Assembly: GCF_000377505.1 (NCBI RefSeq)
Contig: NZ_KB898190.1
Location: 124,001-188,000, forward strand
DNA: 64,000 nt
Direction: 5' to 3'
DNA from: Paenibacillus massiliensis 2301065 = DSM 16942
GTDB lineage: Bacteria > Bacillota > Bacilli > Paenibacillales > Paenibacillaceae
The position numbers were made by a program, and so were the translations under genes. Shown here piece after piece: positions 35,951 to 44,747 of the stretch. The first letter of the stretch is position 1. Every line of letters starts with the position of its first letter. Under the pieces are notes generated by a model, which saw only the letters and a program-made list of their open reading frames with translations, had not been told where the DNA came from and ran no database searches.

Positions 35951-36872
35951 GGTTGGATGCAGCATCAGAAGGGGAGGTGGCGTTCATGCCTACAAATATA
36001 TCTATAAAAGCCTGTGCCGCTGTCGATAATGGCATTCCTTTTTTGATAGCCGCTACGAGATGCCTTGGAGGAATGCTCTCCTGTAAAGGTATCTCAACAA
36101 GCTGCCTGCTCTTAAGCTCTCTTAGGACATACTCTTTGGCTACACAAGCAATACCCAGTCCATTGACAGCAAATTCAACCATTAAATCCAGATGACTTAG
36201 TTCAATCTTCGGCGATAAGCGTATTCCACACTTATGAAAATAATTCTCTATATACTCCCTCGTACTTCCTCCCTTCTGTAGCAGGATCAGCGGATAATTC
36301 TGTGCAAGCTCCCGAATATGAATCGGTTGTCGGGACAAATGCTCGTACCTTGTTCCTGCTACAAAACAATCCTGGACTTCTATTTTTTTGACAACAGTTG
36401 CGGTATGCTCATCCCAATTCCTCAAGTTCATAATCCCGATATCGATCTCACCCAGATTAAGCCGTCTTGCAATTTCCTGACTGGATTGATCTACAATGTC
36501 TATTGTAATAGCTGGATTCACATGACAATACTGGCTAATTGCCTCCAGCAACTCATATTTGCACACCGCACTGCACACAGCAATCCTGATATTCCCTGCA
36601 TTTAACTGCTGTAGTTCATCGAATTTACGCTCGGCAGTCAGCATCATATGATATCCCGGCTCAATATATCTGAACAGAACCTCTCCTTCTACAGTGAGGG
36701 TTACGCCTCTAGCATTGCGATAAAATAAGGCTCCCCCAAGCTTGTTCTCCAATTGCTTGATCGCTTGACTAATAGCAGGCTGCGAAGTGAATAATTCAGC
36801 TGCCGCTTTGGAGAAGCTGCCCATCTTTGCCGTAACATAAAATATTCTATAAAGCTCCAGATTAACAAACAT
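35943..36872 (-). CDS. LysR-family transcriptional regulator
   Basis: 309 residues: N-terminal winged helix (LELYRIFYVTAKMGSFSKAAAELFTSQPAISQAIKQLENKLGGALF) and a type 2 periplasmic-binding-like effector domain. Usual family length. It is divergent from a remnant DMT gene and a LOG-family gene, which it probably regulates. The cassette sits in the middle of the glycan locus and is not obviously related to it. Confidence 0.92.
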   Translation of the reverse strand: MFVNLELYRIFYVTAKMGSFSKAAAELFTSQPAISQAIKQLENKLGGALFYRNARGVTLTVEGEVLFRYIEPGYHMMLTAERKFDELQQLNAGNIRIAVCSAVCKYELLEAISQYCHVNPAITIDIVDQSSQEIARRLNLGEIDIGIMNLRNWDEHTATVVKKIEVQDCFVAGTRYEHLSRQPIHIRELAQNYPLILLQKGGSTREYIENYFHKCGIRLSPKIELSHLDLMVEFAVNGLGIACVAKEYVLRELKSRQLVEIPLQESIPPRHLVAAIKKGMPLSTAAQAFIDIFVGMNATSPSDAASNQA

Positions 36873-36990
36873 ATAATATTTTAATATACCTCCTGAACTA
36901 AATAGTTATTTTTATTATGTTATGTTCCCTATTATGATAGTCCTGCTAAACATCGTCAACGAGCCCTTACAGAAAGGAGGGATCATACTT

Positions 36991-37197
36991 ATGTCATGGC
37001 TGTATTATCTGATATCTCTATTGTCAGGTGCTGCACTAACCTTGCAGGTCGGAGTGAACAACCAGTTACGCGAGAAGGTGAATAGTCCTATGCTTTCCTC
37101 GCTACTCAGCTTTAGTGTTGGAGCGCTTTGCCTAGGAATTGTATTTGCGGGCGTAGTGCTGCTCTTGACAGGGGCTTACATGATCCAAAAATTCTAA
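36991..37197 (+). pseudogene. internally deleted DMT-superfamily (DUF606-type) transporter remnant
   Basis: 68 residues. The first 55 match the N-terminus of DUF606-type small transporters (WLYYLISLLSGAALTLQVGVNNQLREKVNSPMLSSLLSFSVGAL), then the sequence jumps to what looks like the usual last helix (GVVLLLTGAYMIQKF). Intact members have about 140-150 residues and four to five helices. AGGAGG before the ATG at 36991 is intact, so the deletion is in the middle of the gene. It is probably non-functional. Confidence 0.6.
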
Positions 37198-37223
37198 TGA
37201 CATACTAGTAGAGGAGTTACAAT

Positions 37224-37808
37224 ATGAAAAGAGTATGTGTCTACTCTGGCTCAAATCTCGGAGCACGTCCCGAGTATAAGAGACTTGCAGTCCAATTAGG
37301 AGATCTCTTCGTTCAACAGAATATTGAGTTGGTGTACGGCGGATCAAGAATCGGGCTTATGGGTGAACTGGCGAATCGGATTCTGGAGCGAGGAGGAAGT
37401 GTGACGGGGGTCATGCCAGCAAATCTTTTTCCCAAGGAATTGGTACATACCAGGCTTAGCCGGCTAATTGAAGTTAACAGTATGCACGAGCGCAAGCAGA
37501 CCATGGCTGATCTGGCTGATGGGTTTATCGCCTTGCCTGGTGGCGTCGGTACCTATGAGGAGCTCTTTGAGATGCTTAGCTGGAGCCAACTGGGCATTCA
37601 CCACAAACCTATCGGCCTACTGAATGCCGACAATTTCTTTGAGCCCCTTCTTTCACTTTTGCAGCATACAATCCAGGAAGGGTTCATGAACGATTCAAAT
37701 ATGAAGCTGCTTCTTGTTGCCTCGGAGCCTGCCAACCTCCTGAATCTCATGAGTCAATACACGCCCCCAGTATTGGATATAAAATGGCGTGAGTTGAACA
37801 GGGCATAA
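37224..37808 (+). CDS. LOG-family (TIGR00730) nucleoside-monophosphate phosphoribohydrolase-like protein
   Basis: Rossmann-fold protein of 194 residues with VCVYSGSNLGARPEY, VYGGSRIGLMG, the family motif ALPGGVGTYEELFEMLSWSQLG and the Arg-Lys pair in MHERKQTMADLAD. Characterised members cleave cytokinin or other nucleoside 5'-monophosphates to base and ribose phosphate. Resembles Bacillus subtilis YvdD. ATG at 37224 (GAGGAG upstream). Same transcript as the DMT remnant. Confidence 0.9.
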   Translation: MKRVCVYSGSNLGARPEYKRLAVQLGDLFVQQNIELVYGGSRIGLMGELANRILERGGSVTGVMPANLFPKELVHTRLSRLIEVNSMHERKQTMADLADGFIALPGGVGTYEELFEMLSWSQLGIHHKPIGLLNADNFFEPLLSLLQHTIQEGFMNDSNMKLLLVASEPANLLNLMSQYTPPVLDIKWRELNRA

Positions 37809-37857
37809 TGAGCCACATTCATTCGCATTCATTCGCATTTCTTCGCACGTCAATAGC

Positions 37858-37889
37858 AACAGCCACTCCCGTTTGGAAGTGGTTGTTGA
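37858..37889 (+). terminator. possible intrinsic terminator after the LOG gene
   Basis: Stem CAACAGCCACT/AAGTGGTTGTTG with one mismatch, followed by ACTATCATTAGTCTTCTTT. The T-tract is poor, so strength is doubtful. Confidence 0.4.
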
Positions 37890-37930
37890 CTATCATTAGT
37901 CTTCTTTATTCTTCAATATTCCTCAACTCT

Positions 37931-38641
37931 TCAAAAAGACTGCAAGAACTGCTCCATCCGCGCCCGGGTTCGCCCTTGTACATAGTCATACTCACGCTGA
38001 ATCACATCACGATAGCGCAGCGTCCCCATTCCCCCGTGCCAGCGGTAGCCGACCAGCGACTGATTCAGAAACGGGAAGGTATAGCCGTTCACAATCGCCC
38101 GATACCAGAAGTCTACATCATGGGTATAGGGCAGCGACTCATCGAAGAGCCCCAGGCGTTCGAATATCTCCTTCCGAAACATCACAGTACAACCGTTCAC
38201 AGGATTTGCAGTCAGGAAGAAGGTGTAGAACTCCTTCAGATTGGCAAACAAAGGGGCTACCCCATGCCTGGAGATGTTACTGTGCAGATCGATATAGTCA
38301 AAGTTGGTATGAGAGATATAGACCTGGTGCTCCAACATGAAGCATACCTGGTTGTTGATCTTATCGGGGTAAAAGAGGTCGTCGGAGCTCAGCCAAGCAA
38401 TGTACTGACCGGAGGCATGCCTTATCCCATGATTGAGAGCGCTGGCTGTTCCGCCGTTAGCTTTGCCCAGATAAATTATACGGGATCGATAGGGATCAAG
38501 ACGTTCCTGGAACTGTGTGGAGCCATCATCGACGACAATAATCTCCACGGGGCTATACGATTGGGCAAGCACGCTTCGTACAGCCTGATCGACATAGGGA
38601 CAATTATAGAACGGGATAATGACGCTAACCAGTGGCCTCAA
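37931..38641 (-). CDS. GT2-family glycosyltransferase
   Basis: 236 residues, GT-A fold: VSVIIPFYNCPYVDQAVRSVLAQSY, VVDDGSTQ, NGGTASALNHGIRHASGQYIAWLSSDD, HDVDFWYRAI, YRWHGG. It is the last gene of a seven-gene operon running from 44442. Start TTG at 38641 overlaps the previous stop (TTGA) and has AGGAGG five bases upstream. Confidence 0.88.
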   Translation of the reverse strand: MRPLVSVIIPFYNCPYVDQAVRSVLAQSYSPVEIIVVDDGSTQFQERLDPYRSRIIYLGKANGGTASALNHGIRHASGQYIAWLSSDDLFYPDKINNQVCFMLEHQVYISHTNFDYIDLHSNISRHGVAPLFANLKEFYTFFLTANPVNGCTVMFRKEIFERLGLFDESLPYTHDVDFWYRAIVNGYTFPFLNQSLVGYRWHGGMGTLRYRDVIQREYDYVQGRTRARMEQFLQSF

Positions 38642-39474
38642 TGTACTCCTCCTTTCATCTCCCAGTCATGTAGCTCCTGCAGCATTGTCTCATACGATGG
38701 CACCTGATACTGCAGATCCTTGCGAGTAGAGAGCAAGGTCTTGTCTTGCACGATTCCCGCCTCTGGCCGGATTGTAATATCGTCACGGCTCCAGATGCGC
38801 TTAAACAGTACTAAGAGATCATGCTTGCTGATCGGCTGAGGTACGGCCAGATGGATGAGCCCATCGAGCTGTTCATTCAGCAAGGCATCAATCGCCTTGG
38901 CCAGCTCCAGCGTGGTTACTCCATTCCACATAACCCTCGTATAGCCGGCTACCTCCCCGGATTGCTGCATGAACCAGTGCATGAGGCCGATCGCCCGGGA
39001 TCGTATCTCAGGACCAATAATGGATGTGCGTATCGTGAGATGTCCTGGCTCATGTATTTCCCCCAGAATCTTCGTTAACGCGTAGGCGCTTGTACCATCT
39101 GGTGGGTCAGTCTCGGTATAGCGACCGCGCGATCCGGAGAAGACACAGTCCGTACTGATATGGATGACCCTCGCACCTACCTGATTCGCACTCTCCACCA
39201 AGCGATGCGGCAGCAGACCGTTGATCCAGTAAGCATCCGTCTTCTTCTGCTCTGCATGCTCATTTAGCACACCAATAGCATTAATAATGACCGCAGGACG
39301 TACAATGCGAATGAGTAGATCAACCATACTACCATCCAGCACATCCAGCAGCAGTCCTCCCTGGTCCTTGGAATCACGAGTCGTATAGAATACCTGGTGC
39401 ACAGCCTGATGCTTGAAGTAATTGACCAGTACATGCCCGGCCATGCCGTTACCGCCCAGAATCAGGAGCTTCAA
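38638..39474 (-). CDS. RmlD-like SDR reductase of nucleotide-sugar synthesis
   Basis: 278 residues: GGNGMAGHVLVNYF (NAD(P)-binding), INAIGVLNE, HISTDCVFSGSRGRYTE, Tyr-x3-Lys as YALTK. It belongs to the RmlD-type 4-keto reductases. Paired with the adjacent FnlC/WbjD-like 2-epimerase it matches the QnlA/QnlB pair known to finish UDP-L-QuiNAc synthesis (family knowledge; pathway inferred). The expected 4,6-dehydratase/5-epimerase partner is not in the window. Start TTG at 39474 behind GGGAGGG. Confidence 0.82.
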   Translation of the reverse strand: MKLLILGGNGMAGHVLVNYFKHQAVHQVFYTTRDSKDQGGLLLDVLDGSMVDLLIRIVRPAVIINAIGVLNEHAEQKKTDAYWINGLLPHRLVESANQVGARVIHISTDCVFSGSRGRYTETDPPDGTSAYALTKILGEIHEPGHLTIRTSIIGPEIRSRAIGLMHWFMQQSGEVAGYTRVMWNGVTTLELAKAIDALLNEQLDGLIHLAVPQPISKHDLLVLFKRIWSRDDITIRPEAGIVQDKTLLSTRKDLQYQVPSYETMLQELHDWEMKGGVH

Positions 39475-39537
39475 TGAGAACCCTCCCTAATATCCATATT
39501 TCCACGACGCTTTATGGCTAGCGCACTCTGCTATTGC

Positions 39538-40629
39538 TCATACATGTCGTTTTCCACCGAGTACATATTTGACTACAATATCCGAGACGTCCTCCGCCAG
39601 ATACCCTTCCGGGCACTTCCAGCTTTGCGGCAATGAGGTCATAATGCTGACGGCCTCCGCAATCGCATCTCCGTCTAATCCTGATATGACATTGCTGCCG
39701 CAATCCACCGTCTCGGGCCGTTCGGTTGTCTTACGCATCGTGACGGTCGGTACGCCCAAAATACAGCATTCCTCCTGGACGGTGCCGCTGTCCGTTAAGG
39801 CGCACCAGGCGTGGGCCTCCAGCTGTACAAAATCAAAAAAGCCAAAGGGCTCATGGAATTCCACAAGTGGATGTCGAGTCATGCTGGGGCTTGCGGCAAT
39901 CCGGGCAGCGGTGCGAGGATGAATGCTGCATAACATGCGCTTGCCACTGCTCGCAGCGACCTTATTCAAGCCATCCAGGATCGCTGCCAGATGCACTGGA
40001 TCATCCACATTTTCGGCTCTGTGGGCCGTCACGATGCAGTAATCTCCCTTACTTAGCCCCATGATGTCCAGAATTCGGCTTCCTTGAATATCCGACTCGT
40101 AATGCTTCATTACCTCATAGATTGGATTCCCGGTACGGACAATGCGCTGCACCGGAAATCCCTCTCGCAACAGATTCTGCTTACTCTGCTCCGTGTAAGG
40201 CATATTAATAGAAGAGATCGCATCAATGACTCTTCGGTTCTTCTCCTCTGGAACGGCCAGATCGAAGCAACGGTTACCTGCCTCCATATGAACGACGGGG
40301 AAGCCCAGCCGCTCAGCAAGTACCGCACATAATGCACTATTCGTATCCCCCAATAACAGCACCTGATCCGGCTGCTCCTGATGAAGGATCGTCTCCATCT
40401 GCCCGAACATGGCAGAGAGCTGTTGCCCAAGTGTTCCTGCCTTCTGCTGCAGCACATAATCGGGCGCCCGCAGCCCAAGCTGGCGGAAGAACTGTCCACT
40501 CAGGCTCTCCGTATAATTCTGGCCCGTATGCACCATGATGTGCTTGTCGGCATACTGATCCAGCTTGGTCATGACCAGGCTGAGACGAATGATCTCCGGC
40601 CTGGTACCGAGTATGGTCATGATTTTCAT
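39538..40629 (-). CDS. UDP-N-acetylglucosamine 2-epimerase family (WecB/FnlC-like)
   Basis: 363 residues, GT-B-like epimerase: TILGTRPEIIRLS, VHTGQNYTESLSGQFF, LLGDTNSAL, HMEAGNRCFDLAVPEEKNRRVIDAISSINMPYTE, TAHRAENVDD, DSGTVQEECCILGVPTVTMRKTTERPE. The AGNRCFD..VPEE..NR..D form is that of the CapG/FnlC/WbjD branch, acting on a 2-acetamido-2,6-dideoxy-L-sugar, rather than plain WecB (AGLRT). ATG at 40629 chosen (GGTGGGG upstream); GTG at 40644 lacks spacing. The start overlaps the upstream GT4 gene. Confidence 0.85.
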   Translation of the reverse strand: MKIMTILGTRPEIIRLSLVMTKLDQYADKHIMVHTGQNYTESLSGQFFRQLGLRAPDYVLQQKAGTLGQQLSAMFGQMETILHQEQPDQVLLLGDTNSALCAVLAERLGFPVVHMEAGNRCFDLAVPEEKNRRVIDAISSINMPYTEQSKQNLLREGFPVQRIVRTGNPIYEVMKHYESDIQGSRILDIMGLSKGDYCIVTAHRAENVDDPVHLAAILDGLNKVAASSGKRMLCSIHPRTAARIAASPSMTRHPLVEFHEPFGFFDFVQLEAHAWCALTDSGTVQEECCILGVPTVTMRKTTERPETVDCGSNVISGLDGDAIAEAVSIMTSLPQSWKCPEGYLAEDVSDIVVKYVLGGKRHV

Positions 40630-42227
40630 CTTCTGCTTCCCCACCTTTTCTTGCCTCTGCCCACTTTGCCCAGCCTGTACGTTCGCTTCATACGTTGATG
40701 TATGCGGCGACGACCCTTCAGGTGTGTACGCTGACCCTTGCGTCTTCGTATGCTCCTGCGCTTGCCTCCAGCACGCACTTGTATGAAATCTCTCACATAT
40801 TCTGGCTCTGGAGCGGGCGGCAGAGCTTGCGGTAGCTCAGGTGCAGCCCGATGCTGCACGGCCTCCAGCTCAGGAGCCGATTCCTGACGCCGCAGAGGCA
40901 GACTTTCAATGATCTGTGCCGGGAATTGCCGAATTCGTGGCTTGCCTTCCGAGCCTTGTGCGGTCCAGTGCCCATAACCTTCACCATTAGCATACAGAGC
41001 TCCATCTGGATGCTGTAGGCAAGGAAACCATGATGGATGCTCGGCAATCCAGCGTACGACCATCTCCTTGCAGCGGCTACGATACACATCTGCCCCATAC
41101 ATGCGCATGGATTCCTGCTGATTTCGTTTACTAACCCGCACCGCTTCCTCGCGATTGTCTATTAGGTACGCTACTTTTGCCGTTAACTCATAGCTGTTCC
41201 CTGGCTCCACCAGATAGTCACCGTTGCCGGATAGCTGCATAATCTCCACGAGGCCTCCGTGCGCAAAGGAAATGACCGGCTTGCCGTACATATGGCCCTC
41301 CAATGCCGTTAGACCAAAGCCCTCCTCGACCATACTGGGAATGACCACCATATCCATGGCACCATAAGCCGTTGCTACGGATTCCTCGAATTTGGAAAAG
41401 CGAAAGCGTCTGCTGTAGCCGGATTCGCGAATTTTGGCCTCACATTGCTGGTAATATTCCTGCTCAATCGGCATTCCAATGATCCAGAAGCGGCAGTCCC
41501 GGTACCTGTGACACAAGGCCAGCGCCATGTCGATGAATGACTTTAGCCCTTTGGATTCGGTGATGTAGGAGGAGATATAGCCTATGCAAATATGCTCGGG
41601 GCGTAGGCGAAGCTTCTCCCGCTTACGAGTGCGCTGAATATAGCGCTGGGCCTGCCCCATCGAATCTATGGAGGTCGTCGGGTACAGTACATCCATCCGA
41701 ATCCGTATTCCAGCCTGCTGTAGCGGTCGTAACGTCGCATGGGATATGCCCACCAGCCGATCAGCCAGCCGTTCCATGATTCGTGCAGCAAGCGGAGTAT
41801 ACTCATTGCTACGAATAATCTCCGTAATGCCCCATATGACAGGTACTCCAGCCTCTTTAGCCGCTAGTGCAGGCAGTACATGGATACAGGTATTGACATA
41901 GATCAGATCAGGCTGATGCTCTCGAATCATGCGCACAAGAGCCGTGTATGCAGACGAATGCTTTAATTGCTCGATATCCCTCTCCAGCTCAGGGTAAGGG
42001 GTATACATGCCGTACAGCACGGGTATTTCCTGAATATGTGTGCAAATGTTATCGCGACGCGCCTCTGTAGTCAGCTTTCCCTCCTCCGGAGCGACAAGTA
42101 TGCAATCGAAATAGGAGCCCACTTCCCTGCAAAAGTGGAGCAGCAGCTTCTCAGCTCCTGTAATGCTCCGATTGCTGCTAATGTGACTGAATAACATCAA
42201 TGTAGGTCGTTTGCTCATCTCCATCAC
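40626..42227 (-). CDS. GT4-family glycosyltransferase with C-terminal basic tail
   Basis: 533 residues. GT-B domain up to about residue 390 (LFSHISSNRSITGAEKLLLHF, IYVNTCIHVLP, CIGYISSYITESKGLKSFIDMAL, IPSMVEEGFGLTALEGHMYGKPVISFAHGGLVEIM). It is followed by a small domain (about 400-440: YANGEGYGHW, PRIRQFPAQIIESLPLRR), a Pro/Glu linker and a C-terminal 45-residue segment almost wholly Arg, Lys, Gly and Ser (nt 40629-40778). Similar basic tails occur on unrelated enzymes of the locus. ATG at 42227 or 42224 follows the previous stop by overlap. Confidence 0.87.
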   Translation of the reverse strand: MMEMSKRPTLMLFSHISSNRSITGAEKLLLHFCREVGSYFDCILVAPEEGKLTTEARRDNICTHIQEIPVLYGMYTPYPELERDIEQLKHSSAYTALVRMIREHQPDLIYVNTCIHVLPALAAKEAGVPVIWGITEIIRSNEYTPLAARIMERLADRLVGISHATLRPLQQAGIRIRMDVLYPTTSIDSMGQAQRYIQRTRKREKLRLRPEHICIGYISSYITESKGLKSFIDMALALCHRYRDCRFWIIGMPIEQEYYQQCEAKIRESGYSRRFRFSKFEESVATAYGAMDMVVIPSMVEEGFGLTALEGHMYGKPVISFAHGGLVEIMQLSGNGDYLVEPGNSYELTAKVAYLIDNREEAVRVSKRNQQESMRMYGADVYRSRCKEMVVRWIAEHPSWFPCLQHPDGALYANGEGYGHWTAQGSEGKPRIRQFPAQIIESLPLRRQESAPELEAVQHRAAPELPQALPPAPEPEYVRDFIQVRAGGKRRSIRRRKGQRTHLKGRRRIHQRMKRTYRLGKVGRGKKRWGSRR

Positions 42228-43318
42228 CCTGGGAACAGAGTCGTCAGCAACTGATCGATTCTGTTCATATACGTATGATCCCGGAGTGTGCGCTCCAGCC
42301 CTTTGAGCGCAATGTTTCGCCGCTGCTCCTCATGCTCCAGATAGTAATGCACCTTATCCAGCAGCTCATTGGGAGAGCTGTAGGTCTCGATCTCTACACC
42401 AGGCTCGTAGAATCTGGGAAGATCCTCGCGCATATCCGTCAATTGAAAAGCAGACGAGGCCGCGACCTCGAAGGTGCGTGGATTCGGTGAATACCCCGGT
42501 AGCTTCAGCAGGTTATTGTTCACAAGCTCATCCTCATGCGAGCGGTGCAGATTAATAATAATCTTGCTTCCGTTATAGACCTCGTTGGTCTGACTCGGGT
42601 CCAGCCAGGTGCCTACATCAATTCGATCTGCATACAATGGATAATCCGGCATCCGGTCCCACCAGAGTCCGTTGATGCGGAAGTCACGCTGCATGAGCTG
42701 ACCCATAATCGGCTGCAAGTAGAAGATACGACTCCAATAAGCAGAGCCGGTAAAGCTCAGCTCGCGGCGGTTATTGGATGGATAAGCCAGCGGATGAAAA
42801 TGTGACGGTGCCACGCCAAGTGGCAAATAATGAACAGATGCACTGCAGGCCTGCTGGTACAGCTCTAGACAATTCAGCTCCAATGTGAAGACGTGGTCGA
42901 AATGCTGGACCAGTGGAATGGTCAGATCGGTGTAATACGGATCGTCCGTCAACCAGACAGCTGTACGAATTCCCTTTCGGCGGATTTTATCCATCTGCTC
43001 CTTGTCGACGTCCAGACCATCCAGAGCCAGTACCAGATCCGGGTGCTGCTGGAGAGCAACCTCACTGAATGGCAGGGAAGGGTCCGTCACGGTTACCCGG
43101 GTTGCCAACAACTGGAGCGCATCGATAATCGCCGAATCAATCGGGGAATAAGGGAATGACTTGCCAGAAGGAATATACAGAATATGCAGGGGACGAACCG
43201 GAAAAACCGGGCGCGGCAGAGCTGCAATCGCGTTCGCTCTTCCCCGCATATAGCCCTCCTCATACCCCTGATGCCAGCCATGCGGCTTGAGCATGACCGT
43301 AATTGTATTCTCAGACAT
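42224..43318 (-). CDS. CgeB-like glycosyltransferase with N-terminal GY..GY motif
   Basis: 364 residues. CgeB family (DUF3880 plus Glyco_trans_1_2): HILYIPSGKSFPYSPIDSAIIDAL, AVWLTDDPYYTD, HYLPLGVAPSHFHP, KIIINLHRSHED, NPRTFEVAASSAFQLTDMREDLPRFYEPGVEIETYSSPNELLDKV. Bacillus subtilis CgeB is a spore-surface maturation protein. The N-terminus (residues about 14-26) reads GWHQGYEEGYMRG, a motif shared with the next gene and with 44748-45128. ATG at 43318 with AAAGGAGAG. Confidence 0.85.
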   Translation of the reverse strand: MSENTITVMLKPHGWHQGYEEGYMRGRANAIAALPRPVFPVRPLHILYIPSGKSFPYSPIDSAIIDALQLLATRVTVTDPSLPFSEVALQQHPDLVLALDGLDVDKEQMDKIRRKGIRTAVWLTDDPYYTDLTIPLVQHFDHVFTLELNCLELYQQACSASVHYLPLGVAPSHFHPLAYPSNNRRELSFTGSAYWSRIFYLQPIMGQLMQRDFRINGLWWDRMPDYPLYADRIDVGTWLDPSQTNEVYNGSKIIINLHRSHEDELVNNNLLKLPGYSPNPRTFEVAASSAFQLTDMREDLPRFYEPGVEIETYSSPNELLDKVHYYLEHEEQRRNIALKGLERTLRDHTYMNRIDQLLTTLFPG

Positions 43319-43371
43319 CGCTCTCTCTCCTTTAATAAGCCTAATGGTTGAATCTAGCTGACGTTTCGGCC

Positions 43372-44442
43372 TCAGGTCACGGCCAGTTGGAGCAGCTGCG
43401 GGATACGATGGGCAAACGTGTGCTTCTGTAAGGTGGTACGCATTCCTTCCCACGCCAGTCGGAGCCGCTCCGTCTCATGTTCCAGGTAATAGGCCAGCTT
43501 CGCTTGCAGCTCTTCAGCCGTAGCGAAGGTCTCAATATCGTGGCCTGGCTGATAGTAACGGAACAGATCATCGCGGATGTCCGTCATCTGCAGCGTACCG
43601 CAGGCACTGATCTCGTAAGTGCGCGGATTGATGGACTGGGCAGGGATCTGGTGCAGGTTCTCATTATCCAGCCCGCTCTCGGCAGGTCTGTGAATATTGA
43701 GCACAATCTTGGCACCGTTGTAGTAGTTAGCCGTCTCCTCAATGTCCATCCAGCCTGGACGAATGAAGGGACCAAGGATATCCTGTCGCTGCATTCGTTC
43801 CCAGGAGCCACCTACGATGAGCACCTTTTTACCTTCGAGAAAAGGAGCCAACTGGTCGAATAGCGCCACCCGATTCCAGAATGCACTGCCGATGAAGCAA
43901 ATATCATATTTGTACTCTGGATTGACCTTCCGGGGATGAAATACACTCGGGCCAACCCCCAGTGGCATATAATGTACCTGTTTGGCCTGCATACTCTGGT
44001 AAAAGGGTACACAGGACATTTCGTGTGTGAACACTACATCGTAGTACAAGCAATTTTTAGCTGTCTTCTCCGTAAAATAAGGATCGTCAACGAACCAGAC
44101 CGCCGTCCTGATCCCGAAGGCACGGACTTGTCTCAGCTGTTCCTCATGGTCCTCCGGCAGTCCATGAAGACCATTCATCACCAGCACCAGGTCAGGACGC
44201 GACACGATGGCATCGGCCAAAATCGTCCTGATATTGCCCACGATGCATTCACGTACGCTCTGGCGGAGTGCGTCGATGACGCCCGTATCAATGGCTGGAA
44301 ATCCTTGCGGAATATACAGCACACGTAAATCTGACATTTGCGGAGTGACCGTGAAGCTCTCCAGTATAGCCTTGCAGCCTCCTACTCGTCGTCCTTCCTC
44401 ATAGCCGCTCGAATACCCCTCTGTATGTGTCAGGTGACTCAC
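43372..44442 (-). CDS. CgeB-like glycosyltransferase with N-terminal GY..GY motif
   Basis: 356 residues and a paralogue of the neighbouring CgeB-like protein: VLYIPQGFPAIDTGVIDAL, AVWFVDDPYFTEK, HYMPLGVGPSVFHP, KIVLNIHRPAESG, NPRTYEISACGTLQMTDIRDDLFRYYQPGHDIETFATAEEL. The N-terminal residues 8-21 are TEGYSSGYEEGRRVG. The first gene of the seven-gene operon (44442 to 37931). Start GTG at 44442, with GGAAAGG only two bases away, so translation may be weak. Predicted role: adding sugar to a spore-surface glycan. Confidence 0.85.
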   Translation of the reverse strand: MSHLTHTEGYSSGYEEGRRVGGCKAILESFTVTPQMSDLRVLYIPQGFPAIDTGVIDALRQSVRECIVGNIRTILADAIVSRPDLVLVMNGLHGLPEDHEEQLRQVRAFGIRTAVWFVDDPYFTEKTAKNCLYYDVVFTHEMSCVPFYQSMQAKQVHYMPLGVGPSVFHPRKVNPEYKYDICFIGSAFWNRVALFDQLAPFLEGKKVLIVGGSWERMQRQDILGPFIRPGWMDIEETANYYNGAKIVLNIHRPAESGLDNENLHQIPAQSINPRTYEISACGTLQMTDIRDDLFRYYQPGHDIETFATAEELQAKLAYYLEHETERLRLAWEGMRTTLQKHTFAHRIPQLLQLAVT

Positions 44443-44681
44443 TTCCTTTCCAAGTTAGGACACGTCATTTCAGATTCCACGGCTTGCAGCCTACCCACCC
44501 AAGGTCCTCTAGTGTGATCCCGCCATCCATGCAGGAGCATACAGGCAGATAGTGTCGTTCTTAACCTATATATGCCGTGGGGTTATTTGCATCATGGACG
44601 ACAGCCGTGTTTTGTGAAAATTGGCTCCAGCCCTGTCTTGTCTGCTCATCTTCGTTGTCAGAATCTGCGGGACCATAACAC
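44443..44681. other. promoter region of the seven-gene glycan operon
   Basis: This gap lies between the terminator of the small-protein operon and the CgeB-like gene. No clear SigK or SigA promoter is visible; CATATATAG on the minus strand (about 44566-44574) is only a partial SigK-type -10. Confidence 0.35.
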
Positions 44682-44723
44682 AAAAAAGGTACGAATAACC
44701 GATGTCTTTCGGTTATTCATACC
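44682..44723 (-). terminator. intrinsic terminator of the small-protein operon
   Basis: 14-bp stem GGTATGAATAACCG/CGGTTATTCGTACC (one wobble) with loop AAAGACAT and six T residues on the minus strand. Confidence 0.9.
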
Positions 44724-44747
44724 GTCTAGGTGGACGAACGATATTCC

